A DNA stretch of 64,000 nucleotides from Eubacteriales bacterium (GCA_030531555.1 JAUNNI010000006.1:1-64000), one strand, 5' to 3'. Shown: positions 9,031 to 18,688, counted from the first letter of the stretch. Notes: a model not told the origin generated them from the letters alone. A program made the numbers and translations.

Positions 9031-9399
9031 TTAGAACTGCAGACCAGCTTCACGAGCTGCGTCTGCGAGAGCCTGAATCTTGCCCTGGTAAATGAATCCA
9101 CCTCTATCGAAGACAACTTCTGTAATACCAGCTTCGAGAGCTCTCTTAGCGATTACAGTACCAACGTAAGCTGCAGCAGCTTTGTCGTTTGTCTTTTCAA
9201 GTTCAGCTTTGATTTCTGCCTGTGTTGTAGAAGCGGAAACAAGTGTTTTCTGAGCAACGTCATCAATAATCTGTGCATACATATGATTATTGCTTCTAAA
9301 TACTGCTAAACGTGGAGTAGAAGCAGTTCCGCTGATACGGTTACGAAGTCTCATGTGTTTTTTAACACGAACTTCTTTTCTTGATTTCTTACTAATCAT
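9031..9399 (-). CDS. rplR: 50S ribosomal protein L18
   Basis: 122 aa. The basic N-terminus (ISKKSRKEVRVKKHMRLRNRISGT) and the core TPRLAVFRSNNHMYAQIIDD identify uL18, which binds 5S rRNA together with L5. Length matches the family. AGGAGG lies upstream of the ATG, and the gene follows rplF after 16 bases. Confidence 0.97.
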   Translation of the reverse strand: MISKKSRKEVRVKKHMRLRNRISGTASTPRLAVFRSNNHMYAQIIDDVAQKTLVSASTTQAEIKAELEKTNDKAAAAYVGTVIAKRALEAGITEVVFDRGGFIYQGKIQALADAAREAGLQF

Positions 9400-9415
9400 T
9401 TCAACTTCCTCCTAA

Positions 9416-9958
9416 TTATTTCTTACCTGTTTTACCAACTTTACGTCTGATCACTTCATCAGCGTACTTGATACCTTTACCTTTGTAAGGTTCAGGTTTT
9501 CTCTTTTCTCTGATTTCTGCTGCATACTGGCCAACTTTCTGTTTGTTGATACCTTTTACAGTGATCTTGTTCTGTCCTTCAAGAACAGTTTCAAGACCTT
9601 CAGGATCTTCCATTTCTACAGGATGAGAATATCCGAGGGAGAGGATCAGTTTTTTGCCCTGTTTCTGTGCTCTGTAACCAACACCGTTGATTTCGAGAAC
9701 TTTCTGGTAACCTTTTGTTACACCAGTTACCATATTAGCGATAAGAGTTCTTGTAAGACCGTGTAAAGATTTCATTTTCTTTAAGTCGTTTGGTCTTGTA
9801 ACAATAACTTCATTATTTTCAATTTTAATGTCCATTTCAGCTGGAAGATTTTCTACCAGTGTTCCTAAAGGACCTTTAACAGTCACTGTATTTCCTTCTG
9901 CGATGTCGATTGTAACTCCAGCAGGGATTTCTACAGGTAATCTACCTATACGTGACAT
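9416..9958 (-). CDS. rplF: 50S ribosomal protein L6
   Basis: 180 aa with the two tandem L6 alpha-beta repeats. The start ([15 protein letters not shown]) and the C-terminal [13 protein letters not shown] are family signatures. uL6 sits near the sarcin-ricin loop of 23S rRNA. A full AGGAGGTG site precedes the ATG. An 82-nt gap to rpsH upstream is the longest within this part of the operon; I see no clear element in it. Confidence 0.97.
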   Translation of the reverse strand: MSRIGRLPVEIPAGVTIDIAEGNTVTVKGPLGTLVENLPAEMDIKIENNEVIVTRPNDLKKMKSLHGLTRTLIANMVTGVTKGYQKVLEINGVGYRAQKQGKKLILSLGYSHPVEMEDPEGLETVLEGQNKITVKGINKQKVGQYAAEIREKRKPEPYKGKGIKYADEVIRRKVGKTGKK

Positions 9959-10040
9959 AGTGCACCTCCTTAAATTGTCGGAAAAAGCTTTGCGCGCTTC
10001 TTCTGTTTTCAGTAGTTAATAAATTTTTCTTTATGATCGA

Positions 10041-10442
10041 TTACCAAACAAATGCTAAAACTTCGCCGCCAACGTTAGCTTTGCGAGCTTCTTTGTCAGT
10101 AAGGATACCTTTGTTAGTAGAGATAATAGCGATACCTAAACCACCAAGTACTTTTGGCATGTTTTCAACGTCTGCATATACTCTAAGACCCGGTTTAGAG
10201 ATTCTCTTGATACCGGAGATAATTTTTTCATTTTTATCTGCACCGTATTTTAATGCGATGTGGATGTTGTTGAAGTTACCGTCTTCAACGATATCATAAC
10301 TCTTGATATAACCTTCTTTTAAAAGGATATCAGCGATAGCAATTTTCATTTTGGATGCTGGAACATCAACTGTATCGTGTTTTGCAGTATTTGCATTTCT
10401 GATTCTTGTCAGCATATCTGCAATTGGATCACTCATAGACAT
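10041..10442 (-). CDS. rpsH: 30S ribosomal protein S8
   Basis: 133 aa. The N-terminus [16 protein letters not shown] and the C-terminal segment [22 protein letters not shown] are characteristic of uS8, which binds 16S rRNA helix 21 early in assembly and in many bacteria is the spc-operon repressor. Two in-frame ATGs (10442 and 10436) follow GGAGG; the first has 9-base spacing and is used here. Confidence 0.97.
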   Translation of the reverse strand: MSMSDPIADMLTRIRNANTAKHDTVDVPASKMKIAIADILLKEGYIKSYDIVEDGNFNNIHIALKYGADKNEKIISGIKRISKPGLRVYADVENMPKVLGGLGIAIISTNKGILTDKEARKANVGGEVLAFVW

Positions 10443-10469
10443 ATTAAGTTGCCTCCTTCCTTAATCATT

Positions 10470-10655
10470 TTACCAACTTGCTTTTCTTACTCCTGGAATC
10501 TGTCCTTTGTAAGCTAATTCACGGAAGCAGATTCTGCAGATTCCGTATTTTCTTAATACAGAATGTGGACGGCCGCACACTTTACAACGAGTATATTCTC
10601 TTGTAGAGAATTTCTGTTTGCGAGCCTGTTTAACTTTCATTGCTTTCTTAGCCAT
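10470..10655 (-). CDS. rpsZ: 30S ribosomal protein S14, zinc-binding type Z
   Basis: 61 aa, the short C+ form of uS14. A zinc ribbon is formed by C24, C27, C40 and C43 (CKVC...CRIC). It lies in the 30S head near the decoding region. The type-Z form is typical of Gram-positive bacteria and makes this copy zinc-dependent; no zinc-free paralogue is in the window. AGGAGG ribosome binding site, between rplE and rpsH. Confidence 0.97.
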   Translation of the reverse strand: MAKKAMKVKQARKQKFSTREYTRCKVCGRPHSVLRKYGICRICFRELAYKGQIPGVRKASW

Positions 10656-10670
10656 TAGAAATCCTCCTAA

Positions 10671-11210
10671 CTATTTTGCGTATGGCATACCAAATAAGGT
10701 AAGTAATTCACGAGCTTCTTCATCAGTTTTAGCTGTTGTAACAAAGATTACATCCATACCTCTAACTTTTTCCACTTTATCGTATTCGATTTCTGGGAAA
10801 ATTAACTGCTCTTTGATACCAAGTGCGTAGTTACCTCTACCGTCAAACGCGTTAGGATTAACACCTCTAAAGTCACGTACTCGTGGTAAAGCAAGGTTGA
10901 TAAGACGATCAGCGAATTCGTACATCTTCTCGCCTCTTAATGTTGTTTTACATCCAATTGCCATACCTTCACGTAATTTGAAGTTAGCAACAGATTTTTT
11001 AGCTTTACAGATTACAGCTTTCTGACCTGTGATAGTTTCCATATCTTTAACAGCTGCATCAAGAACTTTTGCGTTATCTTTTGCATCACCAACACCCATA
11101 TTGACAACAATCTTTACGAGTTTAGGGATTTCCATTTCATTTTTATAGCCAAATTTTTTGGTCATGGCAGCTTTAATAGTGCTGTCATACTGTTCTTTGA
11201 GTCTACTCAA
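10671..11210 (-). CDS. rplE: 50S ribosomal protein L5 (TTG start)
   Basis: 179 aa from a TTG start at 11208-11210, reading [16 protein letters not shown]. This matches both the usual N-terminus and the standard L5 length. GAGGAGG lies 9 bases upstream of the TTG. The in-frame ATG three codons earlier (11217-11219) touches that Shine-Dalgarno directly and so is unlikely to be the start. uL5 binds 5S rRNA and contacts P-site tRNA. Located between rplX and rpsZ in conserved order. Confidence 0.93.
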   Translation of the reverse strand: MSRLKEQYDSTIKAAMTKKFGYKNEMEIPKLVKIVVNMGVGDAKDNAKVLDAAVKDMETITGQKAVICKAKKSVANFKLREGMAIGCKTTLRGEKMYEFADRLINLALPRVRDFRGVNPNAFDGRGNYALGIKEQLIFPEIEYDKVEKVRGMDVIFVTTAKTDEEARELLTLFGMPYAK

Positions 11211-11233
11211 TTTTGTCATCCTCCTCTCTCTTC

Positions 11234-11542
11234 TTAGTCAATAACTTCGCCAGTGGATTTAGCAACACGTACTTTTTTACCATCGACAAATGTGAAACCT
11301 ACTCTTGTAGGCTGACCTTTGTGAAGTAACATTACGTTAGAAAGATCGATGGATCCTTCCTGATGAATGATGCCACCAGCCTGGTTCTGCATACTTGGTT
11401 TTGTATGTTTTGTAAGCATGTTAACGCCTTCAACAATTACTCTGTTTTTCTTGATATCAACAGAAAGAACTTTACCTTCTTTATCAACATCTTTACCAGC
11501 GATAACTCTTACCATATCGTCTTTTTTAATCTTCTGAGCCAC
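11234..11542 (-). CDS. rplX: 50S ribosomal protein L24 (GTG start)
   Basis: 102 aa with the N-terminal KOW motif ([21 protein letters not shown]), which defines uL24, an assembly initiator of the large subunit near the exit tunnel. The start is GTG at 11540-11542, 8 bases after AAGGAGG; no upstream in-frame ATG has a better site. Length is normal for Firmicutes. Confidence 0.96.
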   Translation of the reverse strand: MAQKIKKDDMVRVIAGKDVDKEGKVLSVDIKKNRVIVEGVNMLTKHTKPSMQNQAGGIIHQEGSIDLSNVMLLHKGQPTRVGFTFVDGKKVRVAKSTGEVID

Positions 11543-11554
11543 GAAAATACCTCC

Positions 11555-11923
11555 TTATAATACTTCCGGTGCAAGGGAAACGATCTTCATAAATTTCTTT
11601 TCACGAAGTTCTCTGGCAACTGGTCCAAAAATACGAGTTCCTTTTGGATTCATATCATCTTTAATGATTACTGCTGCATTTTCGTCGAATCTGATGTAAG
11701 ATCCGTCTTTACGACGAGCACCTTTAACAGTACGAACAACAACAGCTTTAACTACATCACCTTTTTTAACAACGCCACCTGGTGTTGCGTCTTTAACAGT
11801 TGCAACGATGATGTCACCGATGTTTGCATATCTTCTAGTAGAGCCACCCATTACACGGATGCAAAGAAGTTCTTTAGCACCTGTGTTGTCAGCAACTCTA
11901 AGTCTTGATTCCTGCTGGATCAT
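11555..11923 (-). CDS. rplN: 50S ribosomal protein L14
   Basis: 122 aa, the constant length of uL14. The start [20 protein letters not shown] and the signature [22 protein letters not shown] are unmistakable. It forms part of inter-subunit bridges and is the landing site of the silencing factor RsfS. AAAGGAGAT precedes the ATG. It lies between rpsQ and rplX. Confidence 0.97.
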   Translation of the reverse strand: MIQQESRLRVADNTGAKELLCIRVMGGSTRRYANIGDIIVATVKDATPGGVVKKGDVVKAVVVRTVKGARRKDGSYIRFDENAAVIIKDDMNPKGTRIFGPVARELREKKFMKIVSLAPEVL

Positions 11924-11946
11924 AGTCTTATCTCCTTTCGTGCTAA

Positions 11947-12201
11947 CTATTTAGCTCTTTCAATGATTTCAACAAGTCTCCATCTCTTATCTTTGGATAA
12001 AGGTCTTGTTTCCATAACTTTTACTCTGTCACCGATTTTGCACTCATTATTTTCATCATGAGCTTTTAATTTATATGTTCTTTTTACAATCTTGTTGTAT
12101 AAAGGATGTTTTACATTGTCTGTAACGCTTACAACAACTGTTTTATCCATTTTGTCGCTTGTTACGAGACCTACACGTGTCTTTCTAAGGTTTCTTTCCA
12201 C
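11947..12201 (-). CDS. rpsQ: 30S ribosomal protein S17 (GTG start)
   Basis: 84 aa. [23 protein letters not shown] and the OB-fold core identify uS17, a primary 16S rRNA-binding protein. The start codon is GTG at 12199-12201, 8 bases after GGAGG. It is one of four consecutive or near-consecutive non-ATG starts in this operon (rpmC, rpsQ, rplX, rplE). Confidence 0.96.
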   Translation of the reverse strand: MERNLRKTRVGLVTSDKMDKTVVVSVTDNVKHPLYNKIVKRTYKLKAHDENNECKIGDRVKVMETRPLSKDKRWRLVEIIERAK

Positions 12202-12222
12202 AACAAATTCCTCCTTCCACGA

Positions 12223-12426
12223 TTACTCAGCGATCTTCTCAGCGATGATGCCCTGAATTCTGGCAATGTTTCTTCTAACTTCTTTGATTCTGCTGGTGTT
12301 ATCTAACTGATTTGTTGCGTTCTGGAATCTTAAGTTAAATAATTCCTTTTTAGCAGCTACTAATTCATCATTAAGTTCTGCGACGGATTTTGTTCTTAAA
12401 TCTTCTACATACTTAGTTGTTTTCAC
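12223..12426 (-). CDS. rpmC: 50S ribosomal protein L29 (GTG start)
   Basis: 67 aa, helical hairpin protein uL29 at the polypeptide exit, part of the docking area for signal recognition particle and trigger factor. DLRTKSVAELNDELVAAKKELFNLRFQ is the family core. It starts with GTG at 12424-12426; the Shine-Dalgarno (AAGGCGGTG) is weaker than that of its neighbours. Confidence 0.95.
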   Translation of the reverse strand: MKTTKYVEDLRTKSVAELNDELVAAKKELFNLRFQNATNQLDNTSRIKEVRRNIARIQGIIAEKIAE

Positions 12427-12440
12427 TGTATCACCGCCTT

Positions 12441-12860
12441 CTAATCTTCTAAATCTGCACGAGACATGATTTTACATCTTACAGGCAGTTTGTGCATTGC
12501 AAGACGAAGAGCTTCTCTAGCTACTTCTTCGGATACACCTGCAACTTCAAACATAACACGGCCTGGTTTAACTACTGCTACCCAATACTCAAGAGATCCT
12601 TTACCGGAACCCATACGAGTTTCAGCTGGTTTTGCTGTAACTGGTTTGTCTGGGAAAATTTTGATCCAAACTTTACCACCACGTTTCATATGACGTGTCA
12701 TAGCAATACGGGCTGCTTCGATCTGATTGGATCTGATCCAGCATGGATCCTGTGCAACTAAACCGAATTCACCGTAGGAAATTTTATTACCTCTTAAAGC
12801 CTTACCAGCCATGGAACCACGGAACTGTTTACGGCGTTTTACTCTTTTAGGCATTAACAT
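12441..12860 (-). CDS. rplP: 50S ribosomal protein L16
   Basis: 139 aa. [15 protein letters not shown] is the usual N-terminus of uL16, and the stretch [20 protein letters not shown] completes the signature. uL16 helps position A-site tRNA and stalk proteins. Its ATG overlaps the rpsC stop as TAATG. A second ATG two codons later is possible, but the upstream one fits family length and coupling. Confidence 0.97.
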   Translation of the reverse strand: MLMPKRVKRRKQFRGSMAGKALRGNKISYGEFGLVAQDPCWIRSNQIEAARIAMTRHMKRGGKVWIKIFPDKPVTAKPAETRMGSGKGSLEYWVAVVKPGRVMFEVAGVSEEVAREALRLAMHKLPVRCKIMSRADLED

Positions 12861-13522
12861 TATTTATTTCCCCCTTCCTTAGTTTCCTTTGTAGGAAGTA
12901 CTTCACCATGGTAGATCCAAACTTTTACACCAACTTTACCGTATGTTGTATCAGCTTCTGCGAAACCATAGTCAATATCTGCTCTAAGTGTCTGAAGAGG
13001 AATTGTACCCTCGCTGTAGAACTCTGTACGAGCCATATCTGCTCCACCAAGACGACCGGAAACGGCTGTTTTGATACCAAGAGCACCGTTTCTCATTGTT
13101 CTCTGCATGCAGGATTTCATTGCACGACGGAAGGAGATACGGTTTTCAAGCTGCTGAGCGATGTTTTCAGCAACGAGCTGAGCGTCTTTATCTACTTCAA
13201 ATCTCTTAACTTCTTTGATCTCGATAATGAGTTTTTTGGAAGTAAGTTTTTCAAGTTCTTTCTTTAATGCTTCGATAGCGGATCCACCACGACCAATTAC
13301 GATACCTGGTTTTGCTGTGTGGATGATAAGCTTCACGCGATCAGAAGCTCTTTCGATTTCTGTTCTGGAAATACCAGCACTGTATAATCTTTTCTTAATA
13401 TATTTTCTGATTTTATTATCTTCAACAAGATTGTCTGCGAAATCTTTTTCAGCATACCATCTTGAATCCCAATCCTTGATGATTCCAACTCTCAAGCCAT
13501 GAGGATTAACTTTCTGTCCCAT
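12860..13522 (-). CDS. rpsC: 30S ribosomal protein S3
   Basis: 220 aa. [20 protein letters not shown] begins the protein. The KH domain ([20 protein letters not shown]) and the C-terminal S3 domain follow. uS3 lines the mRNA entry tunnel with S4 and S5. AAGGAGG precedes the ATG by 7 bases, and the stop is coupled to rplP. Length is standard for Firmicutes. Confidence 0.97.
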   Translation of the reverse strand: MGQKVNPHGLRVGIIKDWDSRWYAEKDFADNLVEDNKIRKYIKKRLYSAGISRTEIERASDRVKLIIHTAKPGIVIGRGGSAIEALKKELEKLTSKKLIIEIKEVKRFEVDKDAQLVAENIAQQLENRISFRRAMKSCMQRTMRNGALGIKTAVSGRLGGADMARTEFYSEGTIPLQTLRADIDYGFAEADTTYGKVGVKVWIYHGEVLPTKETKEGGNK

Positions 13523-13533
13523 TGTGAACCTCC

Positions 13534-13920
13534 TTATCTTTCATCCAGAACAACTGTAATGTGGCACTGTCTCTTTTCAATTCTGTAAGCTCTGCCCTGT
13601 GCTCTGGCTCTGATTCTCTTCATTGTAGGTCCTTTGTTTGCGAAGCATTCTGCTACGTAAAGGTTTTCTTTGTTGAGTCCGTTGTTGTTTTCTGCATTTG
13701 CTACTGCAGATTCAAGTAACTTCTTAACAAGGGAAGAAGCATATCTTGGGTTGTATTCTAAAATACCTAAAGCTGTTGTAACGTCTTTGCCTCTGATGGC
13801 ATCTAATACGAAGCAAGCTTTAGTAACAGAACATCTTGCATAAGAAAGTTTTGCAGATGGTCTGGTATCTTTGTTCGCATTTCTCTCTCTTTTAATTTGA
13901 GATCTATGTCCTTTAGCCAT
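13534..13920 (-). CDS. rplV: 50S ribosomal protein L22
   Basis: 128 aa. The core [23 protein letters not shown] and the beta-hairpin [21 protein letters not shown], which reaches into the exit tunnel, identify uL22. The hairpin is where macrolide-resistance insertions can occur; none is apparent. AAAGGAGG ribosome binding site; between rpsS and rpsC. Confidence 0.97.
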   Translation of the reverse strand: MAKGHRSQIKRERNANKDTRPSAKLSYARCSVTKACFVLDAIRGKDVTTALGILEYNPRYASSLVKKLLESAVANAENNNGLNKENLYVAECFANKGPTMKRIRARAQGRAYRIEKRQCHITVVLDER

Positions 13921-13947
13921 GAATGAAGCCTCCTTTCAGTCTTTCAA

Positions 13948-14229
13948 TTATCTTACTCTGGATTTCTTCTCGTCTTTACCATGTCCTCTGTAGGTTCTGG
14001 TAGCCACGAATTCTCCTAATTTGTGTCCAACCATATCTTCTGTAACGTATACAGGCACGTGACGTCTTCCGTCATGTACTGCGAATGTGTGGCCAACGAA
14101 ATCAGGGAAAATTGTGGAGCGGCGTGACCATGTTTTAATAACACTCTTATCGCCGGACTGATTCATCGCGTCAACTTTTTTTAATAAACTTTTATCAGCA
14201 AATGGTCCTTTTTTAAGTGAACGAGCCAT
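13948..14229 (-). CDS. rpsS: 30S ribosomal protein S19
   Basis: 93 aa, the family's usual length. [19 protein letters not shown] at the N-terminus and [22 protein letters not shown] at the C-terminus define uS19, which sits in the 30S head and contacts S13 and A-site tRNA. GGAGGGAAACAC precedes the ATG. Standard position after rplB. Confidence 0.97.
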   Translation of the reverse strand: MARSLKKGPFADKSLLKKVDAMNQSGDKSVIKTWSRRSTIFPDFVGHTFAVHDGRRHVPVYVTEDMVGHKLGEFVATRTYRGHGKDEKKSRVR

Positions 14230-14245
14230 GTGTTTCCCTCCTTAA

Positions 14246-15088
14246 TTATTTAACGTTCTTTCCGTCTCTTGTTCTAACGATTAACTTGTTAGACTGTTTG
14301 TTTTTCTTTCTTGTCTTTAAGCCGAGTGCAGGTTTACCCCATGGTGTGGATGGTCCGGAACGACCGATTGGAGCTCTACCTTCACCACCACCGTGTGGAT
14401 GGTCGTTAGGGTTCATAACGGAACCGCGAACTGTAGGGCGGATACCCATGTGACGTTTACGTCCAGCTTTACCAATGTTGATAAGGTTGTGATCAATGTT
14501 ACCAACCTGACCGATTGTTGCACGGCACATAATTGGAACCATTCTCATTTCGCCGGATGGAAGTCTTAATGTTGCATATTTACCTTCTTTAGCAAGAAGC
14601 TGTGCAGAGTTACCTGCGGAACGAACGAGCTGAGCTCCTCTTCCTACGTAAAGCTCTACGTTGTGAACTTCTGTACCTACTGGGATGTTAGCAAGTGGTA
14701 AGCAGTTACCAACCTGTACATCAGCTTCAGGTCCGTTCATGATCTTTGCACCAACTGTTAATTTGTTAGGAGCAATGATGTAAGATTTTACGCCGTCTGC
14801 GTAGCAGATTAATGCGATATTAGCTGTTCTGTTTGGATCGTATTCAATTGCAACAACTGTAGCTGGGATGCCATCTTTTGTTCTCTTGAAGTCGATCATT
14901 CTGTATTTTTTACGAACACCGCCACCACGATGTCTTACTGTGATTTTACCCTGGTTGTTACGACCGGAATTCTTTTTTAAAGAATATGTTAAAGACTTCT
15001 CAGGAGTTGTCTTTGTGATTTCTGCGAAATCGGATCCAGTCATATGTCTTCTGGAAGGTGTATATGGATTATATGTTTTAATTCCCAT
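14246..15088 (-). CDS. rplB: 50S ribosomal protein L2
   Basis: 280 aa. The N-terminal RNA-binding OB domain and the C-terminal SH3-like domain are present, with the motif [20 protein letters not shown] that carries the conserved His near the peptidyl transferase centre. uL2 is needed for subunit association. AAAGGAG precedes the ATG. A 74-nt gap separates it from rplW. Confidence 0.97.
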   Translation of the reverse strand: MGIKTYNPYTPSRRHMTGSDFAEITKTTPEKSLTYSLKKNSGRNNQGKITVRHRGGGVRKKYRMIDFKRTKDGIPATVVAIEYDPNRTANIALICYADGVKSYIIAPNKLTVGAKIMNGPEADVQVGNCLPLANIPVGTEVHNVELYVGRGAQLVRSAGNSAQLLAKEGKYATLRLPSGEMRMVPIMCRATIGQVGNIDHNLINIGKAGRKRHMGIRPTVRGSVMNPNDHPHGGGEGRAPIGRSGPSTPWGKPALGLKTRKKNKQSNKLIVRTRDGKNVK

Positions 15089-15162
15089 TACCTTTACTCC
15101 TTTCGTTTCCGAATATTTAATGTCACGCTTTTATGCGTATAAAATCAATTTATGTCTAATTC

Positions 15163-15462
15163 TTACAGACCTTCAAAAATCTGGATGTCTGCGCTGTCTT
15201 CTGTTAACTTAACGATAGCTTTTTTCTTTGCAGCTGTCTTTCCATAAACCATACCACGGCGTTTGTTTTTGCCTAAGCAGTTCATAGTGTTAACTTTTGC
15301 AACTTTTGTTCCTTCGAACATTTTCTCAACTGCTTCTTTGATCTGAGATTTTGTTGCATCTGGATTTACATAGAATGTATATTTCTTTTCTGCCATAGCA
15401 GTCATACTTTTTTCTGTAACGACTGGTTTTAAAATGACGTCATAATATTTTAAATCTGCCAT
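15163..15462 (-). CDS. rplW: 50S ribosomal protein L23
   Basis: 99 aa. [15 protein letters not shown] is the typical start of uL23, the docking site of trigger factor and SRP at the tunnel exit. Its Shine-Dalgarno GAGGAGG lies inside the last codons of rplD and the start overlaps the rplD stop (TAATG), so the two are translationally coupled. Confidence 0.97.
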   Translation of the reverse strand: MADLKYYDVILKPVVTEKSMTAMAEKKYTFYVNPDATKSQIKEAVEKMFEGTKVAKVNTMNCLGKNKRRGMVYGKTAAKKKAIVKLTEDSADIQIFEGL

Positions 15463-16082
15463 TATGCGTATACCTCCTCAATCGTTGCAACTGCTTCTTT
15501 TGTAACTACCATTGTATCGAATTTAAGAATATCGTATACATTGATTGTGTTTGTAGTAGCAGTTTTTACTTTTGGTAAGTTGTTTGCGGATTTAACTACC
15601 ATTGTATCTACATCTTTTGTTACGATGAGAGCTTTTTCAACTTTTAAGCTATCTAAAACTGCTTTGATCGCTTTTGTTTTGATTTCTGCTAATTTTAATT
15701 CGTCAAGAACGATGAATTTGCTTTCGCTAACTTTTGCGGAAAGTACAGATTTGATAGCTGCACGTTTTTCTTTCTTGTTAACTTTTACAGAGTAATCTCT
15801 TGGAGTTGGTGCAAATACAACACCACCGTGTGTCCACTGTGGAGCACGTGTTGAACCCTGTCTTGCGTGGCCAGTACCTTTCTGACGATAAGGTTTCTTT
15901 CCTCCACCTCTAACTTCTGCGCGAGTTTTAGCTTTCTGAGTTCCCTGACGTTTATTTGCAAGCTGTGCTACTACAGCCTGGTGAATTAAATGTTCATTTA
16001 CAGGCACTGCAAAGATAGAATCGCTTAATTCGATTGTGCTAACCTGAGCACCTTCCATATTATAAACAGCTACTGTTGCCAT
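15462..16082 (-). CDS. rplD: 50S ribosomal protein L4
   Basis: 206 aa. The tunnel-reaching loop [20 protein letters not shown] and flanking globular domain identify uL4, which in many bacteria also represses its own S10 operon through the leader RNA. GGAGG precedes the ATG. It lies between rplC and rplW, and its last codons form the rplW ribosome binding site. Confidence 0.97.
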   Translation of the reverse strand: MATVAVYNMEGAQVSTIELSDSIFAVPVNEHLIHQAVVAQLANKRQGTQKAKTRAEVRGGGKKPYRQKGTGHARQGSTRAPQWTHGGVVFAPTPRDYSVKVNKKEKRAAIKSVLSAKVSESKFIVLDELKLAEIKTKAIKAVLDSLKVEKALIVTKDVDTMVVKSANNLPKVKTATTNTINVYDILKFDTMVVTKEAVATIEEVYA

Positions 16083-16108
16083 TCTTAAGTCCTCCTTTCC
16101 TCTACAGC

Positions 16109-16738
16109 CTAAGCCTTAACTGTTGTCTTTAATGCTACTAAAGATTTCTTAGGTCCTGGTACGGAACCTTTTACTAAAATAACATTGTTTTCTTTATCTA
16201 TTCTAACGATTTCAAGATTCTGGATTGTAACCTGAACGGATCCCATGTGACCAGGCATCTTCTTACCTTTCATTACTTTGGAAGGATCGGAAGCCATACC
16301 GTTGGAACCTGCATGACGGTGATATTTGGAACCGTGTGTTTTAGGACCTTCGCTCTGTCCATGTCTCTTGATTGCGCCCTGGTAACCTTTACCTTTGGAA
16401 ATAGCAGTTGCATCAATTTTATCACCAGCTTCGAATACGTCGCATGTGATTTCCTGTCCTAATGTGTAGGATTCTGCATCGTCTAACTTGAATTCTCTTA
16501 CGAATCTCTTAATACCTGCGCCTGCTTTTGCAAAGTGACCTTTCATTGGTTTTGTGGATAATTTTTCTCTCATATCCTGGAAACCAACCTGTACAGCACT
16601 GTAACCATCATTTTCCATGGTTTTAACCTGTGTAACTACACATGGGCCAGCCTGTAATACTGTAACCGGAATTAATTCTCCATCTTCTGCGAAGATCTGA
16701 GTCATGCCGATTTTTGTTGCTAAAATAGCTTTCTTCAT
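16109..16738 (-). CDS. rplC: 50S ribosomal protein L3
   Basis: 209 aa. [20 protein letters not shown] and the extension [21 protein letters not shown] reaching toward the peptidyl transferase centre identify uL3, one of the first proteins to bind 23S rRNA. AGGAGG precedes the ATG. Upstream, an unusually long 153-nt gap to rpsJ holds two tandem hairpins. Confidence 0.97.
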   Translation of the reverse strand: MKKAILATKIGMTQIFAEDGELIPVTVLQAGPCVVTQVKTMENDGYSAVQVGFQDMREKLSTKPMKGHFAKAGAGIKRFVREFKLDDAESYTLGQEITCDVFEAGDKIDATAISKGKGYQGAIKRHGQSEGPKTHGSKYHRHAGSNGMASDPSKVMKGKKMPGHMGSVQVTIQNLEIVRIDKENNVILVKGSVPGPKKSLVALKTTVKA

Positions 16739-16757
16739 TTTTTCTTCCTCCTAGTTT

Positions 16758-16844
16758 TCTACAGCGGATTACTCAGATTCCTAAAATCAACCCTGAATCT
16801 GTGTAATCATTCTAGTCTACAGCGGATTGCCCTTTCGGGTAATC
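16758..16844 (-). promoter_or_regulatory. Tandem hairpin element in the rpsJ-rplC intergenic region
   Basis: The 13-mer TCTACAGCGGATT occurs twice on the plus strand (16758-16770 and 16816-16828). On the minus strand each copy forms the 3' flank of a hairpin. The first is GATTACCC-GAAA-GGGCAATC (16825-16844). The second pairs GATTAC/GTAATC and CAGATTC/GAATCTG with one A-A mismatch (16767-16808). Both are followed by CGCTGTAGA. There is no T-run, so these are not plain terminators; an RNA processing or protein-binding site is possible. A small TCAGAAG/CTTCTGA stem also follows the rpsJ stop. Confidence 0.6.
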
Positions 16845-16891
16845 ATGTCAGCCATAGGACATTATTTGCTCAGAAGTAAATATTCTTCTGA

Positions 16892-17209
16892 TTATTTTGT
16901 TTTCATCTTGATGTCGATGTAAACACCTGCTGGCATATCTAATCTAGATAATGCGTCAACTGTTTTCTGAGTTGGTGTAATGATATCAATTAATCTTTTG
17001 TGTGTTCTCTGTTCGAACTGTTCTCTGGAATCTTTGTATTTGTGAACCGCTCTAAGAATAGTTACTACCTCTTTCTTAGTTGGCATTGGAACAGGTCCGC
17101 TCACCTTAGATCCAGTTTTCTTTACAGTTTCAATGATGCTCTTAGCTGCTGCATCGATTAATTGATGATCGTACGCTTTTAACGTAATTCTCATGATCTG
17201 ACTTGCCAT
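16892..17209 (-). CDS. rpsJ: 30S ribosomal protein S10
   Basis: 105 aa. [20 protein letters not shown] and the C-terminal [19 protein letters not shown] are typical of uS10, a 30S head protein that also pairs with NusB in antitermination. AGGAGG lies 10 bases before the ATG at 17207-17209, giving a short MASQI extension. The frame runs on upstream to 17296 but that part is leader. First gene of the operon. Confidence 0.97.
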   Translation of the reverse strand: MASQIMRITLKAYDHQLIDAAAKSIIETVKKTGSKVSGPVPMPTKKEVVTILRAVHKYKDSREQFEQRTHKRLIDIITPTQKTVDALSRLDMPAGVYIDIKMKTK

Positions 17210-17446
17210 AAAAAAAGTCGCCTCCTTTTCGCACTTAATACCAGTACGACAAGCGGTGACTGTACACTCCTCCGTGTGTATCCTGTTAGATACCACACTG
17301 CGTCTCTACGCGTAATTGTAGATTGTATGTTTGCACAGTGACTTGTCGCCAGTTTCCTTAACTTGACATTCGCTCCACGGAAAACCTACCCGAAATCTGT
17401 CTGGGTAGCAACCTCACGCTTCTCAGCTATCATGTCACACAACATC
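17210..17446 (-). promoter_or_regulatory. Long 5' leader of the S10 operon (candidate L4-type leader)
   Basis: About 235 nt of untranslated leader lie between the promoter and rpsJ. It holds a CTACCC/GGGTAG hairpin and a long-range stem CGACAAG (17342-17348 region) with CTTGTCG (17247-17253 region). S10 leaders regulated by L4 are known in Gammaproteobacteria and Firmicutes; assignment here is by position and structure only. Confidence 0.5.
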
Positions 17447-17450
17447 TACT

Positions 17451-17478
17451 ATTATACATGAATTCCAATTTTTATCAA
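17451..17478 (-). promoter_or_regulatory. rpsJp: Proximal promoter of the S10-spc operon
   Basis: Minus-strand TTGATA (17473-17478) and consensus TATAAT (17451-17456) with a 16-base spacer, about 240 bases before rpsJ. Confidence 0.75.
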
Positions 17479-17544
17479 GTAAAATTTTCAACAAAAAATA
17501 ATAGATGCGTATCCTTTTCTTAGATACTTTACCCAACACCATTT

Positions 17545-17574
17545 ATGATACACTCGGCCGCGTTGTTAGTCAAG
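17545..17574 (-). promoter_or_regulatory. Possible distal promoter of the S10-spc operon
   Basis: Minus-strand TTGACT (17569-17574) and TATCAT (17545-17550) with an 18-base spacer, 90 bases upstream of the proximal promoter. Tandem promoters are common for ribosomal operons. Confidence 0.45.
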
Positions 17575-17583
17575 CATTTTTTT

Positions 17584-17616
17584 AGGGGAAATAGCCTAAA
17601 ATCAGCTATTCCCCCT
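17584..17616 (-). other. Stem-loop at the 3' end of apbE
   Basis: Arms near 17584-17595 and 17605-17616 pair with one bulge and overlap the apbE stop codon. No T-run follows on either strand, so it may protect the mRNA end rather than terminate. Confidence 0.4.
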
Positions 17617-18676
17617 TGATTTTATATGCGTATTCTATTATTTTAAATTGCTTCTTTAAACCATCTGAAACAGTCACTTCATTTTGATCATTAATGAAGA
17701 CTGCTTCCGCTCCATACTCTTTCACCAGTTCCATTCCTTTTTCTTCTCCAAGAATAAAACATGCTGTGGAAAGACCATCAGATAAAAGTCCATTGTCACA
17801 GACAATCGTTACAGAACGAAGGCCACTTCTGGATGGATATCCCGTAGAAGGATCTAAAATATGATGATAACGAACACCATCTTGTTCAAAGTATTTCTCA
17901 TAGTCTCCGGATGTAGAAATGAATTTCTCTCCACTAATGGAAATCACACCCATTGGAGCTCCATCCTCTCCATCAGGATCTTGAACAGCCACATTCCAAT
18001 CACTTCCATCTGGCTTGTCTCCATAAACAAGAATACTTCCGCCGATGGCAACCACTGCCCCTGATATAGGAAGCTCTTTTAGCCTTTCTTCTACCTCATC
18101 ACAGCCGATTCCTTTTCCAACCGCTCCAAGATCCAGCGTACTTCCATCTTCCATGGTAATAGTATTTTCTTCTATATTAATATGTTGATATCCAATTTGT
18201 TTCATACAGGCATCAATGTCTTCCTGTGGAGGTACCACCGGATTCTCACCTTCGACATTCCACAGCCTTGTCAGATTTCCAATGGTGGGATCAAAAGCCC
18301 CGCCACTTTTCTCAGAAAGGGTAACACTGTCTCTGGTCCAGGAAGCAAAATCTTTATCCATCTCTACAGGATTGCCTTTTTGACATTCTGTATTGATCTT
18401 GGAAGCCATACTATCCTCAATACGCCAGGACAGTTCTTTCTTTTCCAGATCTTCCAACAATGTTTTGATTTCTGCAGTAGCATCCTTTTCCCCATAAAGT
18501 GTCACACTAAGCACCGTATCCATGACAAAATCTGTCATGGAATATTTCTCCGTGTTTTTTGTATTTGCAAGGGATAATCCAGATTGATTTTTCGATGCAG
18601 CACATCCTGAGAGAAACAGAATAAGGAAACAAATTATCCCCTGTAAGAAGTATTTCTTCTTATATAAATGTCTCAT
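17606..18676 (-). CDS. apbE: FAD:protein FMN transferase, ApbE family lipoprotein
   Basis: 356 aa. A lipoprotein signal peptide ends in the lipobox LSGC. The ApbE domain shows FVMDTVLSVTLYG, GGAFDPTIGNL, LDLGAVGKGIGCDEV, STSGDYEKYF and HHILDPSTGYPS. The enzyme attaches FMN covalently to Thr/Ser of target flavoproteins outside the cytoplasmic membrane (Rnf/Nqr subunits or FMN-binding reductases). I choose the ATG at 18674-18676, 9 bases after AGGTG; earlier GTG and ATG codons are possible. It follows the Gx transporter gene directly. No FMN-acceptor protein is encoded in the window. Confidence 0.93.
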   Translation of the reverse strand: MRHLYKKKYFLQGIICFLILFLSGCAASKNQSGLSLANTKNTEKYSMTDFVMDTVLSVTLYGEKDATAEIKTLLEDLEKKELSWRIEDSMASKINTECQKGNPVEMDKDFASWTRDSVTLSEKSGGAFDPTIGNLTRLWNVEGENPVVPPQEDIDACMKQIGYQHINIEENTITMEDGSTLDLGAVGKGIGCDEVEERLKELPISGAVVAIGGSILVYGDKPDGSDWNVAVQDPDGEDGAPMGVISISGEKFISTSGDYEKYFEQDGVRYHHILDPSTGYPSRSGLRSVTIVCDNGLLSDGLSTACFILGEEKGMELVKEYGAEAVFINDQNEVTVSDGLKKQFKIIEYAYKIKGE

Positions 18677-18688
18677 TTTCATCTTCAC

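Noticed and set aside
17210..17296. An N-terminal extension of S10
   Set aside because: The extra 29 codons lie in the leader upstream of the Shine-Dalgarno and match no S10.
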